Of a stretch of 64,000 nucleotides of DNA, positions 41,123-50,158 are shown piece by piece. The position numbers were made by a program, and so were the translations under genes. The notes below the pieces were generated by a model. That model was not told where the DNA came from. It made no database searches and saw only the letters and a program-made list of their open reading frames with translations. Source of the stretch: an uncultured Christensenella sp. (lineage in GTDB: Bacteria > Bacillota > Clostridia > Christensenellales > Pumilibacteraceae); assembly GCA_910579205.1 (NCBI GenBank), contig CAJTTD010000003.1, forward strand, positions 155,400 to 219,399. The letters run 5' to 3'. Positions within the stretch are counted from its first letter, which is position 1. Every line of letters starts with the position of its first letter.

Positions 41123-41551
41123 TTACGTTAAGTTTTTGTAACGCTCTTTGTCGCTTTGTTTGAGTGCCGCAAGCAGTTTTGCCTCGGTCGTTATCAATTC
41201 GACCCAACGCTCATATACCGCGCTTTTGATAGGCTTGTTTGCGTCGTTTTGCCGTATAAACTCTCTTGCAATATCGAGTTGCGATAGTAGACTTTGCAAA
41301 GCGCAATTTGCTTGCAAGATGTGGTTTTTTCGGAGTTGCGCCTCGGCGGCGTTTGTCGGGTAAATGCTGTTTGCCGCCTTTACGTCGTTGTAGATTTGCC
41401 GCGATAAGTCGACGATACCTTTTGTTACCAAAAACATATAACGTTTAGGAAAGCGAGCGCACGTCTTAATCGTGTAAATTTCCAACTCCCGCGCCGTGTC
41501 TAAAAATTGTACGGCACTTTCGCCGCGTTTCGATTTTAAGACGCTCGACAT
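41123..41551 (-). CDS. avd: DGR accessory variability determinant (Avd)-like protein
   Basis: 142-aa helical protein. The segment LEIYTIKTCARFPKRYMFLV followed by LSRQIYNDVKAANSIYP matches the four-helix bundle of Avd proteins, which form a basic pentamer that binds the RT and template RNA. Position between the target gene and template repeat is the standard one. Its start overlaps the upstream stop codon (TAATG). Confidence 0.85.
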   Translation of the reverse strand: MSSVLKSKRGESAVQFLDTARELEIYTIKTCARFPKRYMFLVTKGIVDLSRQIYNDVKAANSIYPTNAAEAQLRKNHILQANCALQSLLSQLDIAREFIRQNDANKPIKSAVYERWVELITTEAKLLAALKQSDKERYKNLT

Positions 41552-41871
41552 TACTTTTTGCCTTTGACTTTATCGTCGGTCGGCGGTTGCGGCGGTTGAT
41601 ATACCGAGTTCCATAAAACCGCGCTTTTGATTTCTAAATTTTCGAGCGCGATTGTCGGACTCACGTTTTTACCGAGGTAAACGTCGTCGCTGTTTTTTAG
41701 ATTTCGCACATACCAACCCGCGGGCGTTCCGTCAAATTTATAGACGAGATGTCGCGTGTTTGTCTTGACGTGCAAGCGCGAGTTTTCGGTGTACACAACG
41801 CCGTTTAACGCCGTTGCAACAATCATATCGCCCGCTTGTTTTGTCGGTTCTGCTTTGAGATTGTAAACCAT
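41551..41871 (-). CDS. small prophage protein between DGR target and Avd
   Basis: 106 aa from the ATG at 41871 (GGAGG upstream; the frame beginning at 41904 is rejected). Beta-rich with Trp/Tyr, rich in Thr and Asn, ending in a basic KVKGKK tail. No family recognised. By position it may be a small tail or chaperone protein for the diversified fibre. Confidence 0.6.
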   Translation of the reverse strand: MVYNLKAEPTKQAGDMIVATALNGVVYTENSRLHVKTNTRHLVYKFDGTPAGWYVRNLKNSDDVYLGKNVSPTIALENLEIKSAVLWNSVYQPPQPPTDDKVKGKK

Positions 41872-41931
41872 AAATACCTCCGTGTGGTTTATTCTGCGCC
41901 CCACGAGGGGGCGCGATTATTTGATTGTAGA

Positions 41932-42828
41932 TTAAACGCAAAAGCCGAAGGACACGCCGCAACCGCCGACGACGCGGCCGCCGAGCGCATACCCGCCGTA
42001 GCGGACACACCACGCGTAGCCGTCGTTGTCAACGAGCGGAGAGCGCAACCACCAAGAGCCCGCGCCGCCGTTCATATATTTGATAAGTGCCTCGTCGTTG
42101 TCGTTCGGGTCGAGGTCGCCGATAGCGTTTTGCCAAAATTCGTATTGCTCGCCCTCGGCGTTGTAGGTGGTAGCGTAGTCTTTTACTGCGCCCCAAGCCG
42201 ACGTTGATATTGCGCTGTGCGAGTAGATTTCCGCAAGCGAAAGCAACCACAATTTGTCGCTCGACGTTAAAATGTCGGTTAGCGTGCCGCCTTTCGACGC
42301 TTTTTTGTCGACCGCTTTTATGACGGCTTGCAAATCGGCGGGCAATTGCGTTAATAGCGTCGCCATAGTTTGCGTGCGGATCTCGCTGCCGTTCCAACCG
42401 TTTGCGTTGCTGCCGTTGCTATTCCAAACGTAATAATCGGGCAACATATCCTTCATACCGATAGATATACCCGCTTTGCCGCCGCCCGTCTTATTGTCGT
42501 GATTAAACCCGAGTATAACGAGCGTTATTTGCGTACCCGTCGATAGTTCGATAACCTTTTCGTCGCCGACCTTGTAAACGTCCGCCGCCGCGCCCGTGCT
42601 TGCATATTCGTTTATCACACTCCACGAGTCGGTTGCAAAATTCGGTTTAGATTTCGTTACAAACCAATCGAGGTCAACCCACGGTGTAACGCCGTCGCCG
42701 ATTTTGGTTTTTTTGTTCGTCGTGTCGTAACCGATTTCGCCGACGGCGAGTACGGGGTTTTTACTTTCCCATTTTGCCGCGGTGTCGTTACGCATTTGTA
42801 TCTTTGACGTAACGTTTTTTTGTGCCAT
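41932..42828 (-). CDS. DGR variable protein 1: tail-fibre-like receptor-binding protein
   Basis: 298 aa. The N-terminus (TAAKWESKNPVLAVGEIGYD, then KIGDGVTPW) is the short beta motif found at the start of many phage tail fibres. The rest is a DUF6273-type C-type-lectin fold (ILGFNHDN, LWLLSLAEIYSHS, WWLRSP, ending in GVSFGFCV). The last 44 residues are encoded by variable repeat 1. It is probably the receptor-binding tip changed by the retroelement. It follows the tail module, with GGAGG upstream of the ATG. Confidence 0.92.
   Translation of the reverse strand: MAQKNVTSKIQMRNDTAAKWESKNPVLAVGEIGYDTTNKKTKIGDGVTPWVDLDWFVTKSKPNFATDSWSVINEYASTGAAADVYKVGDEKVIELSTGTQITLVILGFNHDNKTGGGKAGISIGMKDMLPDYYVWNSNGSNANGWNGSEIRTQTMATLLTQLPADLQAVIKAVDKKASKGGTLTDILTSSDKLWLLSLAEIYSHSAISTSAWGAVKDYATTYNAEGEQYEFWQNAIGDLDPNDNDEALIKYMNGGAGSWWLRSPLVDNDGYAWCVRYGGYALGGRVVGGCGVSFGFCV
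41938..42070 (-). repeat. DGR variable repeat 1
   Basis: 133-bp match to the template repeat inside the 3' end of variable protein 1. Mismatches cluster at template adenines, changing Asn (AAC) codons to Tyr, Gly, Arg, Leu, Cys and Ser codons. Confidence 0.95.
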
Positions 42829-42837
42829 AATTGCCTC

Positions 42838-43749
42838 CTATGCGTTTCCGCCGTTTATTGTTATTTCGTCGGCAACGTCGATTAAACCGTCCGCCGCCAT
42901 AGTTGCAAGCGCAACGCCGTTTTTGGTTACGGTCGTGCCTTGTTTTGAGCCGATTTGCGCAGCGAGTGCAGCGATTTCGGCGGTCATTTGCGTGTGTTGT
43001 TGGTTTACAACGTCAACCGTATTTTCGGCAGTTGATTTTGCCTCGCTTGCGACCGACACCGCATTGTTTGCCGTCGTAACCGCTCCCGCCGCCTTGCCGT
43101 TTGCGTCGTTCGCCGTATTGACGGCGTTACCCGCAGTTGTTACAGCCGAGTCGGCTTTTGAGTTTGCGTCGTTTGCTATCGAAAGAGCCTCGGTTTTTGC
43201 CGAGTTAGCCGCCGCAAGAGCCTCGTTTGTCGTTTGCAATATTTCGGTAATTTGCGCTTGTACTCGGGCATAATCGTCAACGGGTTTGATAAGTTTTTTT
43301 AAGTTCACAATCGCGCCGTTTTTGATTTCAAAAGAATAGAGCGGCAACTCGTATACTTTGTTCTCGTTGTCCGCAATTGCCGCGTAAACGTTGTCTTTTT
43401 GCAGCGCGATTTCGCTAAATGCTGTGTTGACGTATGTTTTGAGCGTGCAGTTACCCGCGTCCGAGGGGTGGTATGTTTCGATACGCGCCACGACGTAGCC
43501 GACAAAATTGTTAAAAATTTGCGGCGTTACCGTTTCTGTCGATGTTATCTCGTTCATACGTCCTTGTATGACAAACGCGCCCGTGCCGACTTGTATTTGA
43601 TTGCCGACGACGGTTGCGGCGAGTTCCGAGCCGTACCCCGTGTAATAGCCGTTTGCGTTGTTTTGGTCGATAAAGCGGCTTTTGATTTCCAATGCGTACA
43701 AGTGCGCGTCAAAGTTGAAAACGCCTTGATATGTAACGGGTCTAATCAA
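42838..43749 (-). CDS. prophage tail/baseplate protein with coiled-coil repeats
   Basis: 303 aa. N-terminal 160 residues are beta-rich (ATVVGNQIQVGTGAFVIQGR resembles baseplate upper/receptor proteins). Residues 180-245 are Ala/Asn/Thr heptad-like repeats (AVNTANDANGKAAG), predicted trimeric coiled coil, before a short end domain. Likely links baseplate and the diversified fibre encoded next. The start is a TTG at 43749, with GGAGG 8 bp upstream. Confidence 0.75.
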   Translation of the reverse strand: MIRPVTYQGVFNFDAHLYALEIKSRFIDQNNANGYYTGYGSELAATVVGNQIQVGTGAFVIQGRMNEITSTETVTPQIFNNFVGYVVARIETYHPSDAGNCTLKTYVNTAFSEIALQKDNVYAAIADNENKVYELPLYSFEIKNGAIVNLKKLIKPVDDYARVQAQITEILQTTNEALAAANSAKTEALSIANDANSKADSAVTTAGNAVNTANDANGKAAGAVTTANNAVSVASEAKSTAENTVDVVNQQHTQMTAEIAALAAQIGSKQGTTVTKNGVALATMAADGLIDVADEITINGGNA

Positions 43750-43761
43750 TGTTGTTGCCTC

Positions 43762-44940
43762 CTAATTTTTTATTACCTCGGTCAATAGTATTTTCTTAAA
43801 GCCGAGTTTGATTTTTACGTTTTTGCCGTTCGCGTCGAGCGTCGTTATTTTTTCGCTAATCGGCAGCGTTTTGTAAAGTCGCCCTTCGTAGTAGAGCCGT
43901 ACCTTCGTGTAAAGCGCGTACAAACCAAAGTCTATCGGATCAATAGTCAAATTGTTGTCGATAATGATGTTGTCGACGTAGCGGCTGTTCGCGAGTTCGT
44001 ATACCGCGTCAAATTGCGCGTCGGATAAATACTCTTTTTCGTACCACTTTGTTTTGACGGGGTAAATACGCCCGTTAATTGCGCCCGCCGCATTTGATTG
44101 CACAATGTCGTTGTCAACGGTTCGATAGTAGTATATCGTCGCCAACGTCGACGGTCGCGGTTGATGTTTCGGCTCGTATACGGGCGTGCCGTCGCTATTA
44201 AACACGGGGTTGCCGCTGCTGTCGACCTTTTGCACGTTTGTGTAAATGATGTTGCCGTTGCCGTCCGTAGCGGGCGTTGTGGTGTCGTATTTTATCGTTG
44301 CAACCGTCTTATTTGTCGCCGCCGATGTAGTTGTCAACTCGTATATAAAGTCGGTCAAATCAACGTCTATGACGCTTGTGTTTTTTACAAACTCGAAAAT
44401 GATTTTACCCGCAACGACATCGTATCTTGACTCAATGTTGTACTCGTAATATTTGAGATATGCCTTCAAAAACTTGTACGCGTTCGTGATAACGTATTGC
44501 CCTTGATACGAGCCGTACGTTGTTGTCGTGTCGGTGTTGTCCGTCGGGATAATAACCTCGACGGGTATTTTGCAAACCGTCGCGTCGGTACTATCAAATA
44601 CCGCTTGTTTGACGGTGGTAAACAACGCCGACAACTTGCCGTTAAAACTGCCGTCGGCGGTAAAGTCGAGTATTATTTCGGTGTCCCAAAGCGTTTTGAA
44701 GTCCAACCCCTTGATTGTGCGCTTTCGACCGTCCGCCTTGATGTTGTCGACAAGACAAGCATACTCGGAGTTGCCGTAGTCGTCGCACACAACGGCAACC
44801 GTTGCGTCGTTTATGTCGTCCACGCAAACGCCGTCGCCGCTAAACGTATCGGGGTCGTAGACGCGCTGCGTTAGGTCATACGACACGTTGTCGACGTTTG
44901 ATATATGCGTTTTGTTTTCGTCGTAAATCGCTATATACAT
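43762..44940 (-). CDS. siphovirus tail protein (Gp37-like, tail-associated)
   Basis: 392 aa, beta-rich. MYIAIYDENKTHISNVDNVS and the later segments resemble the Gp37-like tail-associated proteins that follow Dit in siphoviruses of Gram-positive hosts, often forming the tail tip hub. No catalytic motif is seen. GGAGGCGGCG precedes the ATG. Confidence 0.7.
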   Translation of the reverse strand: MYIAIYDENKTHISNVDNVSYDLTQRVYDPDTFSGDGVCVDDINDATVAVVCDDYGNSEYACLVDNIKADGRKRTIKGLDFKTLWDTEIILDFTADGSFNGKLSALFTTVKQAVFDSTDATVCKIPVEVIIPTDNTDTTTTYGSYQGQYVITNAYKFLKAYLKYYEYNIESRYDVVAGKIIFEFVKNTSVIDVDLTDFIYELTTTSAATNKTVATIKYDTTTPATDGNGNIIYTNVQKVDSSGNPVFNSDGTPVYEPKHQPRPSTLATIYYYRTVDNDIVQSNAAGAINGRIYPVKTKWYEKEYLSDAQFDAVYELANSRYVDNIIIDNNLTIDPIDFGLYALYTKVRLYYEGRLYKTLPISEKITTLDANGKNVKIKLGFKKILLTEVIKN

Positions 44941-44951
44941 CGCCGCCTCCG

Positions 44952-45803
44952 TTAATCGAGCAAAAAGCGTTTAATCGCAAACGCAATTTGCCCCGCGTCG
45001 TCTTGCGTCATATCCGAGCCGATGTAATAGTCGCCTTGCGGTAAGTATAAAAACGACTGCTTTGTTTTGTCGGTTAAGCCGTAGCCGTTCGACACCGTAT
45101 CGTTTTGCGACACGGTTATTTTTTTCGTGTTCGGCTCTATCAATATCACGCGCCCGTCGACGTTGTTTGTCGATAGTTTTATTTCGGCGACGATTTTGTC
45201 GTCCAACGTGGCGATGTAAATGCGGATATTGTCCGCAATTTGCCCCGAGATAGTTATTGTTATCGGCGCAGCGATGTGGAAGGGGTTTGACACATATTGC
45301 TTTTTGTTAAATACCCGCCCGAAAAACCCGAAAGGAAAGCCGAGCGGAAAGCGTGTTGCGTCCGCCGCCGTATTCTTTAATGCGAAAGAGTCCTCGACGC
45401 GCTCGTACCAATAGGTTTGACGCTCAAATGTAAACGTTTCGCAAAAGACACCTTCCTCGTTTGGTTCGCTTTTTGTCGCCGATTTGAAAACGACATCGCA
45501 ATACTTGTCGGTTACGCCGTCTTGATACTCAAACAAAAACTCGGTTGTGCCGCACTCCGCCAAAAAAAGCATAAGTCCTTTGTAATTTGCATAACCCTCC
45601 GATCCGTCGGCATTAAAGTAAATTTTTAGCACGATAGGCTCAAAACTCGGGGTAACGTTTACGAGGTGCTTGCCTTTGTCGCTGTCTTTGTAGGCGGTGG
45701 CAAAAGAGTTGCCGAGTCCCGTCGGCTCGGCAGCGAGCGCGGATTCCGTGTTCAAATCAAAAGACTTTGATTTGCTGTATGTGTGCAAAAAAAACTTTCT
45801 CAT
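44952..45803 (-). CDS. distal tail protein (Dit-like)
   Basis: 283 aa, with the order of a siphovirus Dit: N-terminal ring domain (LVNVTPSFEPIVLKIYFNAD, then LMLFLAECGTTEFLFEYQDG), the CDVVFKSATKSEPNEEGVF segment, and a C-terminal galectin-like part. It forms the hub between tail tube and tip. It directly follows the tape measure gene, as is standard; GAGG precedes the ATG. Confidence 0.8.
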   Translation of the reverse strand: MRKFFLHTYSKSKSFDLNTESALAAEPTGLGNSFATAYKDSDKGKHLVNVTPSFEPIVLKIYFNADGSEGYANYKGLMLFLAECGTTEFLFEYQDGVTDKYCDVVFKSATKSEPNEEGVFCETFTFERQTYWYERVEDSFALKNTAADATRFPLGFPFGFFGRVFNKKQYVSNPFHIAAPITITISGQIADNIRIYIATLDDKIVAEIKLSTNNVDGRVILIEPNTKKITVSQNDTVSNGYGLTDKTKQSFLYLPQGDYYIGSDMTQDDAGQIAFAIKRFLLD

Positions 45804-45804
45804 A

Positions 45805-47967
45805 TCACATAGCCTCCGCGAGTTTGATGTTGATTTCTTTTACAAGTGCGTCGGTATCAACCTCCGACGCGTAGTTTTGTATCGTAACTTGTATATTTTG
45901 CGTCTTGTTGTTGGTGCTATAATCATTGTTGTAAACGTCGCCCGTCGTGCCTCCCGCGCCGATTTTGTCGTACGTTTGGTCGCCGCTGTCGGTCGGTGTT
46001 TCGGGCGGTGTGGAGTCGATAATCGCGTTTACATCGTCCATATCCTCGATGTCGCTTGTATCGATACGCAACTTTACCTCGGCAATACGGTCGATATGTA
46101 CACCGAGCCAACCGAGAGCCTTGTTTACGCCGTCGATAAGTCCGTTTATTATGCCGATAACAAAGTTGATTGCGTCCTCGATAAAGCCTAAAACAAAGTT
46201 AATTACCTTTACGACACCGCCGAAAATTTTGTTGACGACGTTGCCGAAAATTTGAAAGAGGGGCGAAAGCCAACCGAGCAACGTACCTAACATTTGCAAC
46301 GGCACTTTTAACGCCGTCAATACGAGTTTCAACGGTATTAGCGCGACTTGCAAAAGCGGCTGCAAGATACCAAACAACGCTTGTATCGCTATTTGTATCG
46401 GGGTCAATATCATATCGACAACAACCATAAGCATATCGAGCAGCGGCGTTATTATATCAAATATCGCTTGTATGATTTCGACAACGGGTTGCAGTGCAGC
46501 GGATACAACATTGATTGCTACCGCAAGCACGCCGCCGATAAGGTCGATTATCGGTTGTAATATCGACATCAAAAGGTCTAACACTTGCATTACCGCGTCG
46601 ACCGCGGGCATAAGTGCTTGCCCGAGCGTTTCGACAAGTTGATTTATCGCCTCGCGGAAAGCCTCACAATGATTGTATAAGAGCAAGAGTATTGCCGCGA
46701 CCGCCGCTATAATCAAAATAATCGGGTGCGCCTCTAACGCCGACAACGCCGAGCCGAGTTGCGGCAGCACTTTTATTACGCTGCCGATAGTCGATACAAG
46801 TTTGCCGATACCCATTGTTAAGGGGGCAAGGGCAGCGACGACAAGTAACGCCTTCAGCGCAAATTCTTGTTGCCCGAGTGATAAGTTATTAAACCACTCG
46901 GCGAGCCGCTGCAAGCGCGGTACAAGGTTGTTTTGTATGCTGTCGGCAAGTGCTTTTATAAGCGGCGCAAGCGACGCGCCGATTTGTATTGCAACGTTTT
47001 TTAACGCCTCTTTAAGCAAAAACAACGTGTCGTCGAGTGTAGCAAGGGCGGCAACTTGTTCGTTTGATAGCGGCGCGATTGTAGCAAATTCGGATTTGAA
47101 TTGATTTATTGCGTCAGTACCCGCGTTAAGATACGGCAACATTTGATTTGCAATTTTGTCGCCAAATATCTCGTTAGCGTAAGCCGCTTGCAACGTCTTG
47201 TCTTGCATACCCGACAACGCGTCGATTATGCCGTCAAACATCGCCTCTTTGTCGTCAAAATTATCGATGTTGAGTCCGAGCGACTGCAAGGCTTGCGACG
47301 CGGCGTTTACCGTTCCCGTCGACAAGTCCAAAATCGCCGCCCGCGCTTTAATGAGTGCTTTTTCAAACACGCCCCACTCAACGCCCGCTTGCGCCGTAAC
47401 GTAACGATACTCTTGCACTTTTTCGGCGGATATGCCGAGCCGCAAAGCCAAGTCGTCCAACTCCGCGCCCGTGCTTGCCGCTTTTACGCCCATTGTGCCG
47501 AGTGCAGTAACCGCGCCCGTCGCAAGTGCCGAAAACGGCGCAAGTGCTTTGCCCGCCGTTTGTATTTTGTCGCCGACATCGGTAAATTGCTTTGCGAGGT
47601 GGTCGACTTTTATTTGATTGATTTGCTCTAATTGCTTTTGTAGCTGCTGTCCTTGTAATTCGGCTTTGTGCAGTTCGTTTTGCAACTTTTGATACTCGGC
47701 GGTGTTTACATCGCCGCGTTGTTCGAGGTATTGCAAGCGGTCGCGCAACTTGTCAGCCATTTCCGCCGTTTTGTCGATTGCCTTTTGAGCGGTGCGCTGC
47801 GCCTCCTCAAACTTTTTCTCGTTAAATTCGAGTTGTAGGCTTTTTTGCAAAGTGGTAAGGTCGGTTTGCGCCGCCTTTGCAGCCGTGCGCACGTCCTTCA
47901 TTGTCTTGTTAAACTTTGTCGCGTCCGCGCTTATTTCCACTTTTAAGCCGCGTATGTTATCGGGCAA
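45805..47967 (-). CDS. tail tape measure protein
   Basis: 720 aa, the longest prophage protein. The N-terminal third is a coiled coil (KEFEEAQRT-like helices, LRDRLQYLEQRG), followed by the conserved TMP segment (GVKAASTGAELDDLALRLGISAEKV form), then long hydrophobic stretches (IILIIAAVAAILLLLY; multiple helices from 440 to 600). Length sets tail length, so a tail of roughly 100 nm would be expected. The TTG at 47967 has GGAGG 8 bp upstream and is preferred over the GTG at 47976, which touches that site. Overlaps the upstream chaperone gene. Confidence 0.9.
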   Translation of the reverse strand: MPDNIRGLKVEISADATKFNKTMKDVRTAAKAAQTDLTTLQKSLQLEFNEKKFEEAQRTAQKAIDKTAEMADKLRDRLQYLEQRGDVNTAEYQKLQNELHKAELQGQQLQKQLEQINQIKVDHLAKQFTDVGDKIQTAGKALAPFSALATGAVTALGTMGVKAASTGAELDDLALRLGISAEKVQEYRYVTAQAGVEWGVFEKALIKARAAILDLSTGTVNAASQALQSLGLNIDNFDDKEAMFDGIIDALSGMQDKTLQAAYANEIFGDKIANQMLPYLNAGTDAINQFKSEFATIAPLSNEQVAALATLDDTLFLLKEALKNVAIQIGASLAPLIKALADSIQNNLVPRLQRLAEWFNNLSLGQQEFALKALLVVAALAPLTMGIGKLVSTIGSVIKVLPQLGSALSALEAHPIILIIAAVAAILLLLYNHCEAFREAINQLVETLGQALMPAVDAVMQVLDLLMSILQPIIDLIGGVLAVAINVVSAALQPVVEIIQAIFDIITPLLDMLMVVVDMILTPIQIAIQALFGILQPLLQVALIPLKLVLTALKVPLQMLGTLLGWLSPLFQIFGNVVNKIFGGVVKVINFVLGFIEDAINFVIGIINGLIDGVNKALGWLGVHIDRIAEVKLRIDTSDIEDMDDVNAIIDSTPPETPTDSGDQTYDKIGAGGTTGDVYNNDYSTNNKTQNIQVTIQNYASEVDTDALVKEINIKLAEAM

Positions 47968-48274
47968 GGCTGCCACCTCCTTGTAAAAATTTTACCGCCT
48001 CTGCGCCCGATATATCGCGCACATCGGTGTTTGAATTTGCCGCCCGTGCTTGCCGCTCGCGTTTTAATGCCGTTTTTATGTTGGCGATGTCGAGCGATAG
48101 TATGAGGACGTACAAATCGGTATAGTGTAGGCGTTGGATCATACAATCTTGTATTTTCAACTCAACGCATTTTTGCATTATTGTTATGACACGCGGCGGC
48201 ACAATCGAGTTTTTGTTGCGGTTGCCGTTCGGGTAAACCTTGTCGTACAACCGCAACAACTCCCGACTGTGCAT
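47957..48274 (-). CDS. tail assembly chaperone, frameshift partner (GT-like)
   Basis: 105 aa. It begins at the end of the preceding gene and lies in its -1 frame. Helical and basic at the C-terminus. In siphoviruses the second tail chaperone is made mostly as a frameshift fusion to the first; here an AAAAAAC heptamer 6 bp upstream would join the two frames. It ends inside the tape measure start region. Confidence 0.8.
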   Translation of the reverse strand: MHSRELLRLYDKVYPNGNRNKNSIVPPRVITIMQKCVELKIQDCMIQRLHYTDLYVLILSLDIANIKTALKRERQARAANSNTDVRDISGAEAVKFLQGGGSLAR

Positions 48275-48666
48275 TAAAAGTTTTTTGATGTCGCCACGCT
48301 GCTGTTTAATACAAGATTGAAAATATACTCGATTTTGTCAGTAAGCCGTTTGAGATACTCGCCGTCGGCGAGGTCAAAGAGTTGGCAAAACGACTTAAAG
48401 TCCGCAATCTCGTCGCTTTCGATAAAGCAAAATATTGCTTTGAGGTTTGACAAGATGTGCGCTTTGTCAATCAACTTGTCGGTTTGCACGCGCTCGATGT
48501 ACGCAAAAAGCGTTTCGTGCGCGGCTTGCGCGGGGAAGTTTGCCTCCCAACGTTGCTCGGCAAATATGGACGTGTCGACCGCGACATCGATATCGCGGGC
48601 GGTCGTCGTTATTTTGCCGTTGCCGTCGTCGGTTTTGACTTGTACGGGCAATTTTGTTTTAACCAT
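48274..48666 (-). CDS. tail assembly chaperone (gpG-like)
   Basis: 130 aa, located between major tail protein and tape measure. N-terminal beta region with DIDVAVDTSIFAEQRWEANF, then helices. The final codons are Lys-Asn-Phe-stop over an A-AAA-AAC slippery heptamer (48280-48286). GGGGGTG precedes the ATG. Confidence 0.8.
   Translation of the reverse strand: MVKTKLPVQVKTDDGNGKITTTARDIDVAVDTSIFAEQRWEANFPAQAAHETLFAYIERVQTDKLIDKAHILSNLKAIFCFIESDEIADFKSFCQLFDLADGEYLKRLTDKIEYIFNLVLNSSVATSKNF
48280..48286 (-). promoter_or_regulatory. -1 programmed frameshift heptamer AAAAAAC
   Basis: In the reading frame of the first chaperone the heptamer is read A-AAA-AAC, then TTT-TAA. A -1 slip reads CTT-TTA-ATG-CAC, entering the second chaperone frame exactly at its ATG. 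Confidence 0.8.
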
Positions 48667-48667
48667 A

Positions 48668-49318
48668 TTACACCCCCGTATCCGTAGCGGTTTCGTCCGT
48701 TACAGGCATTACAACCGCGCCGCCGAAGGTTTCAAAGCCCTCGTCGTCGGGAGTTGCGGTTAATTGCCATACCATAACGTCGCGTCCCGTTTTCGGGTCT
48801 TTTACAACCGCGCCCGACGCGTCTTTTAACTCCGTCCCCGCGATTTCGAGCGCGGTGTCGAAAGTCGACTCGTTGATGTCGTCCGTGTTTTGGTCGAAAG
48901 ACTCCGACGGCGCGGTCGACGACGTTACTCCATATACCCACGTTTTTGCAAGCGGCATATCGTTGTTTTCGTCGAGTCCGCACGTTTCAAAGTAGAGGGC
49001 AAAGACGGGGAGTTTTTGCTGCTTAATGCTTGCTATGCCTTTTTTAAGCAGCATTTTGCGCCCCATATCGACCTCGAAGTCGTCGTTGATGTTGTTTGTC
49101 GACAACGTACTCGTTTTGCCTTTGTCGTTGATTATGGACGCGATACGCTTGCCGTCGCCGAAAATCTTTTTTACGCTGCTGTCGGGTTCGAGCGCAATTT
49201 TTGTTGCCGTTCCGTACGATTTCGGCGTGCCGTATTTTCCGTCAACCAACATCGCCCACTTTACGCCTTGTACGTTAAAACGCACGAGGGTCTTTTTTCT
49301 TGTTTTGCTATCGGGCAT
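48668..49318 (-). CDS. major tail protein
   Basis: 216 aa, phi13-type major tail tube protein. It shows the N-terminal VQGVKWAMLVDGKYGTPKSY and the loop KGIASIKQQKLPVFALYFET. Position before the chaperones and after the gp10-like gene is standard. GGAGG precedes the ATG. Confidence 0.85.
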   Translation of the reverse strand: MPDSKTRKKTLVRFNVQGVKWAMLVDGKYGTPKSYGTATKIALEPDSSVKKIFGDGKRIASIINDKGKTSTLSTNNINDDFEVDMGRKMLLKKGIASIKQQKLPVFALYFETCGLDENNDMPLAKTWVYGVTSSTAPSESFDQNTDDINESTFDTALEIAGTELKDASGAVVKDPKTGRDVMVWQLTATPDDEGFETFGGAVVMPVTDETATDTGV

Positions 49319-49320
49319 TT

Positions 49321-49752
49321 TTAATTACCTCCGTTTTCAATTGATTTTTTTATTGCCGCGAAAATTTGAGGCTCGGCTGCGTCGAAAGCACGACGTATAA
49401 AACCGTAATGTTTCGATTTTTCGCCATACTCTAACACGTTTGAAAGCGGCACGCCTTCCCGAGCCTCGCCCTTGCCGCCGCCTTTCTTTTTTCGATGTAC
49501 TTTGCCTTTTGCAATACGCGTATTGCCGACGTATCGCACGTTTTTGTACTTTGTTTGAATAACCCACGATTGCGCCATTTCGCCCGTGTCTTTCGGCGTG
49601 GCGGACTCAACCGCGGACTTAAATACCTCCGCGCCCGCTTGTACCGCATTTTGCCGCGCCTCAAATGAGGCGTGCGCAAATTCGTCTAATATTTCGCCGA
49701 GTGCGTCGGGGAGTTGGTCGATATCGTATTTTTGCGTTGTAATGTTAGCCAC
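49321..49752 (-). CDS. HK97 gp10-like tail component
   Basis: 143 aa. The segments EVFKSAVESATPKDTGEMAQSW and VPLSNVLEYGEKSKHYGFI are typical of HK97 gp10-type proteins at the head-tail interface. GTG start with GGAGG upstream. Confidence 0.88.
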   Translation of the reverse strand: MANITTQKYDIDQLPDALGEILDEFAHASFEARQNAVQAGAEVFKSAVESATPKDTGEMAQSWVIQTKYKNVRYVGNTRIAKGKVHRKKKGGGKGEAREGVPLSNVLEYGEKSKHYGFIRRAFDAAEPQIFAAIKKSIENGGN

Positions 49753-50158
49753 GATTTACCGCCTCCAAGTACAAAAACTCGACGTTGATACCGCGATACG
49801 GGTTATCAATGTCGGCAATATCGCTCTCGGCGTTTTTGAGCCGAAAATGCTTGTCGGCAGCAAACGCTTTGATAACATCTTTTACGCGCTCGACGACGAC
49901 ATTGTATTGCGCGTCGTCCTTGTCGTAATTGTAGTAGTAGTTTACGTCGATGTATCGGCGGCACGCGTGCGCTTTGCCGTCGCCGTACAAGCCGTCGTTG
50001 CTCGATACAATACGAAAAACAACATACTCGTTGCCGTTGATTTCGACATCGAGTCCCTTGATAGCGTCGGTTTTAACGCGGCGTATATGGTGTGATAAAA
50101 CGCCGTATTGCAGCAGCGTGTTATCCAAGATTTTTTGCGCGATACTTTTTAGCGACAT
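49745..50158 (-). CDS. prophage head-tail/tail completion protein
   Basis: 137 aa with RRYIDVNYYYNYDKDDAQYN and ending ...GINVEFLYLEAVNRG; matches the position and size of tail terminator proteins (HK97 gp11/lambda U type) before the gp10-like gene. The ATG overlaps the upstream stop (TAAATG). Family assignment is positional. Confidence 0.65.
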   Translation of the reverse strand: MSLKSIAQKILDNTLLQYGVLSHHIRRVKTDAIKGLDVEINGNEYVVFRIVSSNDGLYGDGKAHACRRYIDVNYYYNYDKDDAQYNVVVERVKDVIKAFAADKHFRLKNAESDIADIDNPYRGINVEFLYLEAVNRG

